Shown one piece after another: positions 9,346-17,492 of a DNA stretch of 64,000 nt. Within the stretch, counting starts at the first letter, position 1, and each line of letters opens with the position of its first letter. The translations under genes and the position numbers were made by a program. This DNA comes from Tigheibacillus halophilus (GTDB taxonomy: Bacteria; Bacillota; Bacilli; Bacillales; Amphibacillaceae): assembly GCF_042683165.1 (NCBI RefSeq), contig NZ_JBHUIZ010000014.1, positions 191,368-255,367 on the forward strand, in the 5' to 3' direction. The notes under the pieces were generated by a model that saw only the letters and a program-made list of their open reading frames with translations, was not told the DNA's origin and did no database searches.

Positions 9346-10014
9346 TCATTCTTCGCTTGCAAGCTTTTTTTTCAAATCGGCCAGTTCATCCGTGACATCG
9401 TTGTCAAGTTTTGCAAATTCATCATCTAATGTACGGGACTCCTTACTTAAATCTTCCGTTGTCTCCGCTTCCGCTTCAAATTGCAGCACTTTTTCTTCCA
9501 TTCGCTCGAAACCGCGTTTGGATTCATCATTGCCAATCGTTGACATGGTCCTGTTCAGTCTTGTTTTCACTTTGGCAGATTCTGCCCTGGCTTTTAACGA
9601 ATCTTTTTTCAACTGCATTTGCTGATACTCTTTTTTCATTTCATTCAATTTGTTTTTAAGAATTTCACAATCATTCTTTGCCTGTTCCCATGAATGAGAC
9701 AAGGCTTCAACAGTATTTTCATGTTCTTTTTTATCTTGCAGAGCACGTTTAGCCAAATCATCGTTTCCGGCTTGCACGGCTTGTTCCGCCTGATGTTGTC
9801 TTTTAGCGACTTTAGCTTCAGCATCCTCTTTCTTATGTTTAAGAATCTTTTCATTGGCGATTTGTTTTGCAACAGCTTTTTCCACTTCTGCAATTTCCTC
9901 GCCCATATCTCGCATATATTGATCAAGCATCTTCACAGGGTCTTCTGCTTTATCCAACGCTGCATTCAGTTCCGAACTAACAATAGTTTTAATACGGCCA
10001 AAAAATTTGAACAT
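9346..10014 (-). CDS. pspA: PspA/IM30 family membrane-stress protein
   Basis: 222 residues, almost wholly alpha-helical coiled coil, beginning MFKFFGRIKTIVSSELNAAL. The family signature DKAEDPVKMLDQYMRDM lies at residues 21-37. PspA/IM30 proteins form ESCRT-III-like oligomers that protect damaged membranes. The N-terminal amphipathic helix for membrane binding is present. A sigma-W-type promoter lies upstream, as for B. subtilis pspA, which favours PspA over the LiaH paralogue. GGAGGAATACTC precedes the ATG. Confidence 0.9.
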   Translation of the reverse strand: MFKFFGRIKTIVSSELNAALDKAEDPVKMLDQYMRDMGEEIAEVEKAVAKQIANEKILKHKKEDAEAKVAKRQHQAEQAVQAGNDDLAKRALQDKKEHENTVEALSHSWEQAKNDCEILKNKLNEMKKEYQQMQLKKDSLKARAESAKVKTRLNRTMSTIGNDESKRGFERMEEKVLQFEAEAETTEDLSKESRTLDDEFAKLDNDVTDELADLKKKLASEE

Positions 10015-10066
10015 GAGTATTCCTCCTTCAATTTATATAGCGTCTATTCAACTCTTCCCTATGTAT

Positions 10067-10092
10067 TACGAAAAAATGCGCTAAAGGTTTCA
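10067..10092 (-). promoter_or_regulatory. Sigma-W (ECF) promoter of pspA
   Basis: On the minus strand TGAAAC (10087-10092) is followed after exactly 16 nt by CGTA (10067-10070). These are the consensus -35, spacer and -10 of extracytoplasmic sigma-W promoters. It lies 53 nt before the pspA ATG. The B. subtilis pspA operon is an established sigma-W target, so motif and context agree. Confidence 0.8.
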
Positions 10093-10189
10093 AAAAAACA
10101 ATTCCGGCCGGTTAATTATTTGCAGATGACCAAGGCTTGGTATAGAGTTATTATGGAACAGATAATCAATTTGAAGAGGTGAAATGTTC

Positions 10190-11287
10190 ATGACAGAACG
10201 CCTGGAAAACCTGCTGAAACAAATGAAAACAAATAATATGGACAGCGTGCTGGTCACATCGCCAGCAAATGTTTATTATTTGAGTAATTACAATTCAGAC
10301 CCCCATGAGCGTCTGCTCGCTATATTTGTTTGCCAACATGAGGACCCGCTTTTGATACTGCCTGCTATGGAAGAAGAAGACGCGAAAAATGCCGGTTGGA
10401 AGTTTCCTACTATCGCTTATTATGATCATGAAGACCCGTGGGAAATGTTCCGGTTATTTCTTCAAAAACGCAGTACTAAAATCAATTCCATCGCTCTCGA
10501 ATCTAACCAAGTCACATTGGAACGCTATTTAAAGGTGAAGGAGATTTTTCCTCAAGCAGAAATGATGAACGCCGAAGACTCACTTGCAGGGCTTCGTCTT
10601 ATCAAAAATAAAAAAGAGTATACCTTGCTGAAACAAGCTGCTGCGCTCGCTGATTTAGGAGTGAGAACTGGTGTGGCGGCCATTCAGGAAGGTGTCTCCG
10701 AATTCGATCTGATTGCAACGATCGAATACACCTTAAAAAAAGAAGGCATACAAGGTATGTCTTTCTCGACAATGGCACTATCCGGAGATAAAACAGCTTC
10801 ACCACACGGTACACCAGGAGCCAAAAAGATTGAAAAAGGGGACATGGTTTTATTTGACCTGGGAGTCATCTATGAAGGATATTGTTCAGACATTACCCGG
10901 ACAGTCGCCTATAAGTCTGTCACCGACCAACAAAGAACCATTTACGAAACCGTAAGAACTGCACAGCAAAAAGCGATTGATGCATCGCAGCTTGGAACTG
11001 CTGTAGGGGCGATTGACCGTGCTGCACGGACTCACATTCAAGAAGCAGGCTATGGTGACTATTTCAAACATCGCATTGGCCATGGCTTAGGTATTGAAAC
11101 CCATGAATATCCTTCCATGCACGAAAATAATCAGCTCCAGCTCCAGCCAGGGATGTGTTATACCATTGAGCCTGGTATATACGTTCCAAACCAAGGCGGC
11201 GTGCGTATTGAAGACATGATTTTCATGACGGAAAAGGGTGCCGAGATATTGACTGAATATCCTAAAGAGCTTCTTGTTCTCGATTGA
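10190..11287 (+). CDS. M24 family Xaa-Pro peptidase (YkvY/PepQ-like)
   Basis: 365-residue pita-bread metallopeptidase. The N-terminal creatinase-like domain (about 1-125) is followed by the catalytic domain. Metal ligands are visible in LFDLGVIYEGYCSDITRT (two Asp), HRIGHGLGIETHE (His), TIEPGIY (Glu) and GGVRIEDM (Glu). Such enzymes cleave Xaa-Pro dipeptides or N-terminal Xaa-Pro bonds. The PHERLLA motif resembles B. subtilis YkvY. ATG 10190 is chosen over 10184 because AGAGGTG is eight bases away. Confidence 0.88.
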   Translation: MTERLENLLKQMKTNNMDSVLVTSPANVYYLSNYNSDPHERLLAIFVCQHEDPLLILPAMEEEDAKNAGWKFPTIAYYDHEDPWEMFRLFLQKRSTKINSIALESNQVTLERYLKVKEIFPQAEMMNAEDSLAGLRLIKNKKEYTLLKQAAALADLGVRTGVAAIQEGVSEFDLIATIEYTLKKEGIQGMSFSTMALSGDKTASPHGTPGAKKIEKGDMVLFDLGVIYEGYCSDITRTVAYKSVTDQQRTIYETVRTAQQKAIDASQLGTAVGAIDRAARTHIQEAGYGDYFKHRIGHGLGIETHEYPSMHENNQLQLQPGMCYTIEPGIYVPNQGGVRIEDMIFMTEKGAEILTEYPKELLVLD

Positions 11288-11296
11288 TGTGAATTA

Positions 11297-11330
11297 AAAG
11301 AGGCTCGATCCCTTTGGTTCGAGCCTCTTT
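11297..11330. terminator. Bidirectional terminator between peptidase and ald
   Basis: A 12-bp perfect stem AAAGAGGCTCGA / TCGAGCCTCTTT with a 10-nt loop lies between two convergent genes. Confidence 0.85.
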
Positions 11331-11340
11331 AGTACGTAAA

Positions 11341-12459
11341 TTATCTTTCCAGTAATCCATGGACATTATGATATTCAATATCATGTGCTTGAGCGACTGC
11401 TTGATAAGTTGCATAACCGTCCAATGTATTGATCCCTTTTAATAACGCCTCATTGTCAAGACAAGCCTGTCTGTAACCTTTATTGGCGATTTGCAGCGCG
11501 TAAGGAATGGTCACATTTGTCAATCCCATAGTTGCTGTTCGTGGAACTGCTCCAGGCATATTGGCAACTGTGTAATGGACGACACCGTGTTTGACGAATG
11601 TCGGTTCATCATGTGTTGTGATCCGATCACTTGTCTCGAAATTTCCTCCCTGATCGATTGCGACATCAACAACAACTGAGCCCTCAGCCATAGACTTAAT
11701 CATTTCTTCACTGACTAATTTCGGCGCCTTTGCTCCTGGAATCAGCACCGACCCAATGACCAGATCAGATTCCTTTACAGCATCAGCGATGTTCATCGGG
11801 TTAGACATCACCGTGTTCACGGATGAACCGAAAATATCTTCAAGCTGGCGCAATCGTTCTGGATTCAAATCGACAATGGTTACGTCAGCCCCAAGACCAC
11901 AAGCGATTTTAGCAGCATTCATGCCAACAACTCCCCCGCCGATGACTGTAACCCGTGAACGTTTGACGCCAGGTATGCCTGAAAGAAGTACACCCTTGCC
12001 TCCGTTATTTTTCTCCAGGAATTGAGAGCCAATTTGTGCAGACATTCTTCCAGCAACTTCACTCATCGGGGTCAGCAGCGGCAGTGTCCTGTTCGGCAGC
12101 TGTACTGTTTCATAAGCAATCCCGATCACTTTTTTCTCAATCATTACTTTTGTCAACTCAGGTTCATTAGCCAAATGTAAATATGTAAATAAAATAAGGC
12201 CTTCACGAAAATAACCATATTCCTCAGGTAACGGTTCTTTCACTTTCATGACCATCTCCTGGTCCCATGCTTCAGAAGCACTATTTACCATGACAGCTCC
12301 GACTTCGCTGTACTGCTCGTCCGTAAAATTGGAACCTAGCCCGGCACCTTTTTCAATGTATACTTTATGCCCGGCGCTTTTCAAAGCCACAACACCAGCA
12401 GGTGTCATTGCCACCCTGTTCTCATTGTTTTTAATCTCTTTCGGTACCCCGATGTTCAT
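11341..12459 (-). CDS. ald: Alanine dehydrogenase
   Basis: Ald interconverts L-alanine and pyruvate with NAD(H); in Bacillus it supports growth on alanine and normal sporulation. The 372 residues match the family. Visible are the start MNIGVPKEIKNNENRVAMTP, substrate-site VKVKEPLPEEY, HLA near residue 95, and the nucleotide motif VIGGGVVGMNAA near 172-183. ATG 12459 is chosen (GGGAGAG eight bases upstream) rather than a longer frame from 12540. A candidate cre site and a TACAAT -10 element lie just upstream. Confidence 0.95.
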   Translation of the reverse strand: MNIGVPKEIKNNENRVAMTPAGVVALKSAGHKVYIEKGAGLGSNFTDEQYSEVGAVMVNSASEAWDQEMVMKVKEPLPEEYGYFREGLILFTYLHLANEPELTKVMIEKKVIGIAYETVQLPNRTLPLLTPMSEVAGRMSAQIGSQFLEKNNGGKGVLLSGIPGVKRSRVTVIGGGVVGMNAAKIACGLGADVTIVDLNPERLRQLEDIFGSSVNTVMSNPMNIADAVKESDLVIGSVLIPGAKAPKLVSEEMIKSMAEGSVVVDVAIDQGGNFETSDRITTHDEPTFVKHGVVHYTVANMPGAVPRTATMGLTNVTIPYALQIANKGYRQACLDNEALLKGINTLDGYATYQAVAQAHDIEYHNVHGLLER

Positions 12460-12491
12460 TGGTAAACACTCTCCCTTTACAGTTCTCATCT

Positions 12492-12505
12492 TGTAAGCAC
12501 TTTCA
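12492..12505 (-). promoter_or_regulatory. Candidate cre (CcpA operator) before ald
   Basis: The minus-strand sequence TGAAAGTGCTTACA matches 13 of 14 positions of the cre consensus TGWAANCGNTNWCA. It directly follows a TACAAT -10 element (12505-12510), so binding would block initiation. The -35 is poor. ccpA itself is in this window. Confidence 0.4.
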
Positions 12506-12612
12506 TTGTAGCAGATTACCGATAATAATTCATCCACCAATACTATTTTAACAAATATTTTGCATATCGGGTATGAGAACGTTGCAATTTCGAACCAATA
12601 CCACTAAAAAGA

Positions 12613-12640
12613 GAGGCGTTCCCTTGCACGGGAACGCCTC
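12613..12640 (-). terminator. Terminator of the 53-residue gene
   Basis: The 11-bp stem GAGGCGTTCCC / GGGAACGCCTC has a 6-nt loop and is followed on the minus strand by CTTTTTAG. It lies directly after the small gene ending at 12649. Confidence 0.85.
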
Positions 12641-12648
12641 CCTAAAAC

Positions 12649-12810
12649 CTATTTCTTTTGGTTATTAAAATGATGAATCGCTTTATTGTTGTGAAGCTGG
12701 TCTTCGACAACACCACTTTGATAACTTTCAAAAAGCTGATTCCTTACAGCGGCGACACCGTCTTTTTCTTCCTGTACAAATTGCGTGACCTTTTTTTCGT
12801 CAGCAGCCAT
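12649..12810 (-). CDS. Small acidic-basic protein of 53 residues, unknown function
   Basis: An uncatalogued short gene. ATG 12810 is preceded by GGGGGTG, and the frame starts MAADEKKVTQFVQEEKDGVA and ends NNQKK with a TAG stop. A strong terminator follows nine bases later. Ribosome site, complete frame and dedicated terminator together argue that it is real. It is soluble, highly charged, without cysteine, and probably helical. It is divergent from the universal stress protein gene. No family is recognised. Confidence 0.7.
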   Translation of the reverse strand: MAADEKKVTQFVQEEKDGVAAVRNQLFESYQSGVVEDQLHNNKAIHHFNNQKK

Positions 12811-12989
12811 TTTAGCACCCCCACTACGATTGATGTGTTTTACCTCGCCTTATTACGGGAATAGAATCACTAAGGACACCTGAAATGCCAGGCATGATTA
12901 GTATGTGCCTTTTAGCCGGCATTTGCCCTGTATACTTTTACCAGCCATATAAACAGCATTTATCCTAATAAACCGAGGAGGAATCAGCA

Positions 12990-13427
12990 ATGAATGCTCA
13001 TTATCAAAATATTGTCGTTGCAGTGGATGGATCAGAAGAAGCTGAGATTGCTTTTAAAAAAGCGCTGGAAATAGCAAAACGTAACCAGGCACGCCTCATC
13101 CTGGCACATGTTGTCGATTCTCGTTCTTTTGCAACAATTGAAGCATATGACAGGACACTTGGAGAGCGGGCTGAGCAGTATGCCAAAGAACTGCTTGAAG
13201 ATTATGAAGTAAAAGCAAAACAGGCCGAGGTCGCGCAAGTAGAAAAAACAATCGAATTCGGATCCCCGAAAGTAAAAATCCCAAAAGATATTGCTAAAGA
13301 TTATGATGCGGATCTAATTATATGCGGGGCGACAGGAATGAATGCAGTAGAAAGGTTTTTGATTGGAAGTGTTTCCGAAAGTATTACACGTTATGCAAAT
13401 TGCGACGTGCTCGTCGTACGCTCATAA
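12990..13427 (+). CDS. Universal stress protein (UspA family)
   Basis: 145 residues with a single Usp domain. It begins with the strand VVAVDGSEEAEIAFKKALEIA. The ATP-binding signature GATGMNAVERFLIGSVSES appears near residues 113-131 and the closing strand CDVLVVRS is at the C-terminus. The G-2X-G-9X-G-(S/T) pattern indicates the ATP-binding subclass. GAGGAGG precedes ATG 12990. The physiological trigger cannot be read from the sequence. Confidence 0.92.
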   Translation: MNAHYQNIVVAVDGSEEAEIAFKKALEIAKRNQARLILAHVVDSRSFATIEAYDRTLGERAEQYAKELLEDYEVKAKQAEVAQVEKTIEFGSPKVKIPKDIAKDYDADLIICGATGMNAVERFLIGSVSESITRYANCDVLVVRS

Positions 13428-13444
13428 AGAATATAATAACAGAA

Positions 13445-13490
13445 AAAGGGCTGATCCATCAGATATTCAATCCCGATGAATCAGCCCTTT
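13445..13490. terminator. Bidirectional terminator between usp and moaB
   Basis: AAAGGGCTGAT (13445-13455) pairs perfectly with ATCAGCCCTTT (13480-13490). An inner CATC/GATG extends the stem. It lies between convergent genes. Confidence 0.8.
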
Positions 13491-13512
13491 ACTTTTTGGC
13501 ATGTGTTGCCCT

Positions 13513-14019
13513 CTAGTTTTTTTGCAGTTCATGCAAAACATGTGATACCTCAGGGAGTATCAAGCGTTCCATAGCCAGTTTAACCGCACCGGAAGAGCCC
13601 GGCACAGAAAAAATGACAGTGTGATTATGAATGCCTGCAATTGCTCTGGATAAAATGGCGGCAGAACCAATATCCTCTTGGTAGCTGATAAGTCTGAATA
13701 GTTCTCCGAATCCAGGCATTTCTTTTTCCAGCAAACTTTCGACAGCTTCTATTGTCACATCTCTTTTGGCGACCCCTGTGCCGCCATTTACGACGACGGC
13801 ATTTACCCTAGGATCTTCGCAGCATGTATGCAGAGATTGCTTAATTTCCACCAATTCATCAGGCACAATGATTCTGTTCACCACACGATGCCCGGAAGAA
13901 GTCAGCAGCGAAGAGATGATATTGCCGCTTTTATCCGTATCATTTGTTCGCGTATCACTTACGGTAATAACCACACAGTGAGCCTGGTGTTTTTGTTTCT
14001 TATGCTCTTTCATCGCCAT
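13513..14019 (-). CDS. moaB: Molybdenum cofactor biosynthesis protein MoaB (MogA/MoaB fold)
   Basis: 168 residues. MoaB/MogA proteins adenylylate molybdopterin for molybdate insertion. Signature motifs are present: VITVSDTRT near residue 18, NGGTGVAKRDVT near 78-89 and PGSSGAVKLAMERL near 139-152. It lies 27 nt downstream of ackA on the same strand and is probably cotranscribed with it. No other moa/moe gene is in the window, so the pathway must be completed elsewhere if functional. Confidence 0.9.
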   Translation of the reverse strand: MAMKEHKKQKHQAHCVVITVSDTRTNDTDKSGNIISSLLTSSGHRVVNRIIVPDELVEIKQSLHTCCEDPRVNAVVVNGGTGVAKRDVTIEAVESLLEKEMPGFGELFRLISYQEDIGSAAILSRAIAGIHNHTVIFSVPGSSGAVKLAMERLILPEVSHVLHELQKN

Positions 14020-14046
14020 AAACGCATCCCCGCTCCTTCATTTACT

Positions 14047-15234
14047 TTATCCAAAGGCATGAGTTACAGTATCCCTGGCAATCATCACTTCTTCATTCGT
14101 TGGAATGACGATAACTTTCACCGGAGAGTGCGGGTAATTGATAAAGGCTTCTTTTCCTCTTACCTGGTTCAATTTCGGATCCCAGTATATTCCCATGAAT
14201 TCCAAGCCAGTCAAAACTTTTTCCCGGATTGTAATACTGTTCTCGCCAACACCTGCCGTAAAGATAATCGCATCCACCCCCGACATTTTTGCAGCATAGG
14301 AACCCAAGTATTTATGAATACGGTTGGCAAAAACATTCAACGCCAATTCCGCCCGATCGTTTGTGTCCGCTTGTTCCTGGATATCGCGTAAATCACTTGA
14401 AAATCCGGATAAAGCGAGCATACCACTCTGTTTGTTTAACACCTCAATGACTTCTTCAGCACTTTGCCCAGTCTTTTCCATGATATAAGGAATCAACGCA
14501 GGATCAATATTTCCTGATCTCGTTCCCATTGTCACTCCTGCCAATGGGGTGAATCCCATCGATGTATCGATGGATTTCCCCCCCTCTATTGCAGCGATGC
14601 TCGCCCCGTTTCCTAAATGGCACGAAATCAGACGCAGCTGTTCCAAAGGCACTCCCAGCAGTTCGGAAGCCCGCTGCGAAACATATTTATGTGATGTTCC
14701 GTGAAAACCATATTTACGAATGCCATATTTTTCGTAATAGGAGTATGGCAGGCTGTAAAGATAAGACATTTCCGGCATAGTTTGATGAAAAGCGGTATCA
14801 AATACAGCAACCATCGGAACATTTGGCAGCACCTCTTTGAAAGCCATTATGCCTGTCAAGTTTGCAGGGTTATGCAGGGGTGCCAAATCAGATAATTTAT
14901 TTATTTCTTCCATGACTTCCTCAGTAATTAATACGGAATCATTAAATCTTTCTCCTCCGTGAACTACTCGGTGGCCCACTGCGTCAATTTCTTCCAATGA
15001 ATGGATGACGCCAGAAGCGGTCAATTGGTTGAGCAGCATTTGTACTGCTATTTGATGATTTTCAATATCACCAGTTTGTTTATTTTTTTCTCCATTAAAT
15101 TCTAATGTAAAAATAGAGTCCGGCAAGCCGATTCTTTCCACGAGCCCTTTGGCACAGACTTTTTCCTCCGGCATTTGTATCAGCTGAAATTTTAATGACG
15201 AACTGCCAGCATTGATAGCCAGGATGTTTCTCAT
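14047..15234 (-). CDS. ackA: Acetate kinase
   Basis: AckA makes ATP and acetate from acetyl phosphate, the final step of overflow metabolism. It has 395 residues, the same as the B. subtilis enzyme. Motifs: NAGSSSLKF near residue 7, VVHGGERF near 84, the catalytic-site GFHGTSH near 174, and FTAGVGENS near 323. ATG 15234 has AGAGGAG upstream; a longer frame to 15300 would overlap ytxK and is rejected. It follows ytxK by 38 nt, forming the conserved ytxK-ackA pair. Confidence 0.97.
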   Translation of the reverse strand: MRNILAINAGSSSLKFQLIQMPEEKVCAKGLVERIGLPDSIFTLEFNGEKNKQTGDIENHQIAVQMLLNQLTASGVIHSLEEIDAVGHRVVHGGERFNDSVLITEEVMEEINKLSDLAPLHNPANLTGIMAFKEVLPNVPMVAVFDTAFHQTMPEMSYLYSLPYSYYEKYGIRKYGFHGTSHKYVSQRASELLGVPLEQLRLISCHLGNGASIAAIEGGKSIDTSMGFTPLAGVTMGTRSGNIDPALIPYIMEKTGQSAEEVIEVLNKQSGMLALSGFSSDLRDIQEQADTNDRAELALNVFANRIHKYLGSYAAKMSGVDAIIFTAGVGENSITIREKVLTGLEFMGIYWDPKLNQVRGKEAFINYPHSPVKVIVIPTNEEVMIARDTVTHAFG

Positions 15235-15272
15235 AATACCAACTCCTCTTAAAGACGAAAGCAATCTGCCGC

Positions 15273-16259
15273 TCAATTTTGTTTGAAGCCAGTGAACCAA
15301 GTGTTGATTTGATTCATAATATCTTCCATCGCTCTGGCGTTTTTGAAAGAAGGCAGATTGACGAGCAAGGGCTGTTTTGGCTCCTTGCTTTTCTCACTTT
15401 TCTTTTGCAGAATTAAAATGCTTTTTGCATTGTTTTTTGACTTAAAAGCAGTCTCGGGTAATTGCAAAAGCCCGATGATATGTGCATGTTCCAGCAAGTA
15501 ACCACGCAATTTGTCTGCTTGGTCACTGTCAAACAGGAAATTTGGAATAACAAAAATCAAGTATCCTGCTTCTTTGACATAGTTGATGGATTGCTCTATC
15601 AATAGATGGTGGGAATAAGAGTGTCCCTCATCGGATTTTAAATGATATGCTGCAGCTGTTACATCATCAGGGTAATATCCTACCGGCAAATCAGCCACAA
15701 CCAGATCAACTGGATCCAGCAAAAGTGGACGCAAACTGTCTTGATGGAAGAATTCAATTTCTTTTTCCAATAGATTAGCACTGCCATTTGCTAATTGTAT
15801 CAGCGTTGGATCTACTTCACTCGCGTAAGCCTCAACGGGGTTTTGCAACTGATCTATGACAGTGCACAACAAACTTCCAGTACCTGATACCGGGTCAAAA
15901 ATCCTGATTTTCTCATGACCAGCCATCAGTTTACTTGCAAGGTAACCCGTAAGTAGTGAGACAGTTTCAGGGGTCATCATGTGCTGTTGCTGTGTGGATT
16001 GTTTCATGCCAGTCAGAATGGCTAATTGCACCGCTTTGCTCTTCTCCATTTTATCATATTGTTCCAATTGGATGTTTTCCAACGCTGTCTGCAGTTTCTT
16101 TTTGACAATATCATTGTTTAAATTTTGGGTATCATGATAGAACAACACATTAATAGCCATTGCCAGATTGTCCAAGTATGGCGCATCTTCGTGCATGTTA
16201 ATTGTCATTACTGCCTCATTGAGCCATTCGTACAGTTTTTCTACATTCGTTTTTTCCAT
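15273..16259 (-). CDS. ytxK: Class I SAM-dependent methyltransferase-like protein YtxK
   Basis: 328 residues. The C-terminal two thirds resemble N6-adenine DNA methylases: DPVSGTGSLLCTVIDQL (SAM motif I) and a DLVVADLPVGYYPDD segment. The latter has ADLPVGYY in place of the catalytic NPPY/DPPY. The altered motif suggests loss or change of DNA methylation activity. No restriction or specificity subunit is nearby. ytxK next to ackA and tpx is conserved in Bacillus. ATG 16259 follows GGAGGTG. Confidence 0.85.
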   Translation of the reverse strand: MEKTNVEKLYEWLNEAVMTINMHEDAPYLDNLAMAINVLFYHDTQNLNNDIVKKKLQTALENIQLEQYDKMEKSKAVQLAILTGMKQSTQQQHMMTPETVSLLTGYLASKLMAGHEKIRIFDPVSGTGSLLCTVIDQLQNPVEAYASEVDPTLIQLANGSANLLEKEIEFFHQDSLRPLLLDPVDLVVADLPVGYYPDDVTAAAYHLKSDEGHSYSHHLLIEQSINYVKEAGYLIFVIPNFLFDSDQADKLRGYLLEHAHIIGLLQLPETAFKSKNNAKSILILQKKSEKSKEPKQPLLVNLPSFKNARAMEDIMNQINTWFTGFKQN

Positions 16260-16282
16260 TCCGCACCTCCAGTTACACAGCA

Positions 16283-16318
16283 AAACTCTCTCTTCAAAAA
16301 GACCTGAAGAGAGAGAGG
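16283..16318 (-). terminator. Weak terminator between tpx and ytxK
   Basis: A CTCTCTTC-rich arm pairs with GAAGAGAG across an 8-9 nt loop. However, it lies just upstream of the ytxK start, so it may only attenuate read-through from tpx. Confidence 0.4.
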
Positions 16319-16343
16319 GCTTAAAACCTTTTTGCATTTTTTC

Positions 16344-16844
16344 TTATTTGGCTTTTTTTGCTTCTGATAACGCCAAATCATAATCAGGATGGTCTGTCAC
16401 TTCACTTACGTATTCCGCATAAGTAATATTGTCATCGGAATCGACAACGAAAATAGCTCGTGCTAAAAGACGAAGTTCCTTCATCAGCACACCATATTTT
16501 TTGCCAAAATCGGCATCTCGATGATCAGACAATATTTCCAAATGGCTGATACCGTTTGCCGCACAAAAACGCCCTTGTGCAAACGGCAGGTCCATGCTAA
16601 TTGTAATGATTTGCACATTATCCAATTTATCCGCTTCTTCATTGAAACGTTTTGTTTGCTCGGAACATACACCAGTATCCACTGATGGTACGACACTGAT
16701 CAATTTTACTTTTCCTTTGAAATCATGAAGCGATACATCTTTCAATTCATTAGATACAGCAGTGAAATCAGGAGCTTTATCACCAGTTTTTAATTCAGGC
16801 CCTTCCAGTGTAACAGGCTCATGATTGAATGTTACATTTGCCAC
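16344..16844 (-). CDS. tpx: Thiol peroxidase (atypical 2-Cys peroxiredoxin)
   Basis: Tpx reduces peroxides using thioredoxin. The 166 residues include the peroxidatic cysteine in SVDTGVCSEQT (about residue 60) and the resolving cysteine in GRFCAANGI (about 94). The thioredoxin fold motif PDFTAVSNELKDVSL is also present. The gene is single-domain and of normal length. A ggGAGGaatgatc site precedes ATG 16844. It heads the tpx-ytxK-ackA-moaB series on the minus strand. Confidence 0.96.
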   Translation of the reverse strand: MANVTFNHEPVTLEGPELKTGDKAPDFTAVSNELKDVSLHDFKGKVKLISVVPSVDTGVCSEQTKRFNEEADKLDNVQIITISMDLPFAQGRFCAANGISHLEILSDHRDADFGKKYGVLMKELRLLARAIFVVDSDDNITYAEYVSEVTDHPDYDLALSEAKKAK

Positions 16845-16969
16845 TCAGATCATTCCTCCCCATATCTATTGCTTCTACATATCCATTATGAAGAATTTTA
16901 CGGACCATGTCCAATAAATCGCCCATTTTTTCTTAGCCAAAGACTCTGATTGTAACCAATTTGACATTT

Positions 16970-17476
16970 TTAGATCATGTAATTGCTGTCCCAGTCATCA
17001 TCTACGTTCTCATCATTAATTTCTTTATGTTTCATACGCGGTTTTCCTTTTACTTCACTCTGCTTTTGCGGCGTTTGTTTATTCCCTGACTCTTTGATGA
17101 TTTGCTGGATCTTTTCAACTGCTTTTGGAGCAAAGTCTATCATTTTTTCATAAATATGGACATTTTCATTCAGGTGTACCATCTTTACGCCTTTGGAATT
17201 GACAATGAGGAAGGCGATTGGCGTGACAGAAACTCCGCCGCCGCTTCCACCACCGAAAGGCAGTGTCGCCTCTCCGGATTCTGAATCCGAACCAGAATCG
17301 CTGTTATTAAATTCTGTGCCTCCCGCAGCAAACCCGAATCCCAGTTTGGAAACAGGTATGATTATACTGCCGTCTGGAGTTTCTACCGGATCACCAACGA
17401 TCGTATTAACATCGATCATTTCTTTTAAATTCTCCATCGTAGTAGTCATTAAACCTTGTATCGGATGTTCGTCCAC
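16970..17476 (-). CDS. ytfJ: Sporulation protein YtfJ
   Basis: 168-residue member of the YtfJ family. The N-terminus is MDEHPIQGLMTTTMENLKEM, followed by VDVNTIVGDPVETPDG-type strands and a glycine-rich centre (GFGFAAGGTEF, LPFGGGSGGGVSVTPIAFL). The C-terminus is charged and disordered. The B. subtilis gene is expressed in the forespore; the biochemical role is unclear. It lies 16 nt after ytfI and AAGGAGG precedes the ATG, so the two form an operon. Confidence 0.92.
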   Translation of the reverse strand: MDEHPIQGLMTTTMENLKEMIDVNTIVGDPVETPDGSIIIPVSKLGFGFAAGGTEFNNSDSGSDSESGEATLPFGGGSGGGVSVTPIAFLIVNSKGVKMVHLNENVHIYEKMIDFAPKAVEKIQQIIKESGNKQTPQKQSEVKGKPRMKHKEINDENVDDDWDSNYMI

Positions 17477-17492
17477 TATAATTCCTCCTTGA

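Noticed and set aside
9694..10182. 162-residue plus-strand ORF opposite pspA
   Set aside because: Shadow of the strongly helical pspA codons and runs through the sigma-W promoter; no family resemblance.
15235..15300. Longer N-terminus of AckA
   Set aside because: It would overlap ytxK, lacks a ribosome site, and the family starts at MRNILAINAGSSS.
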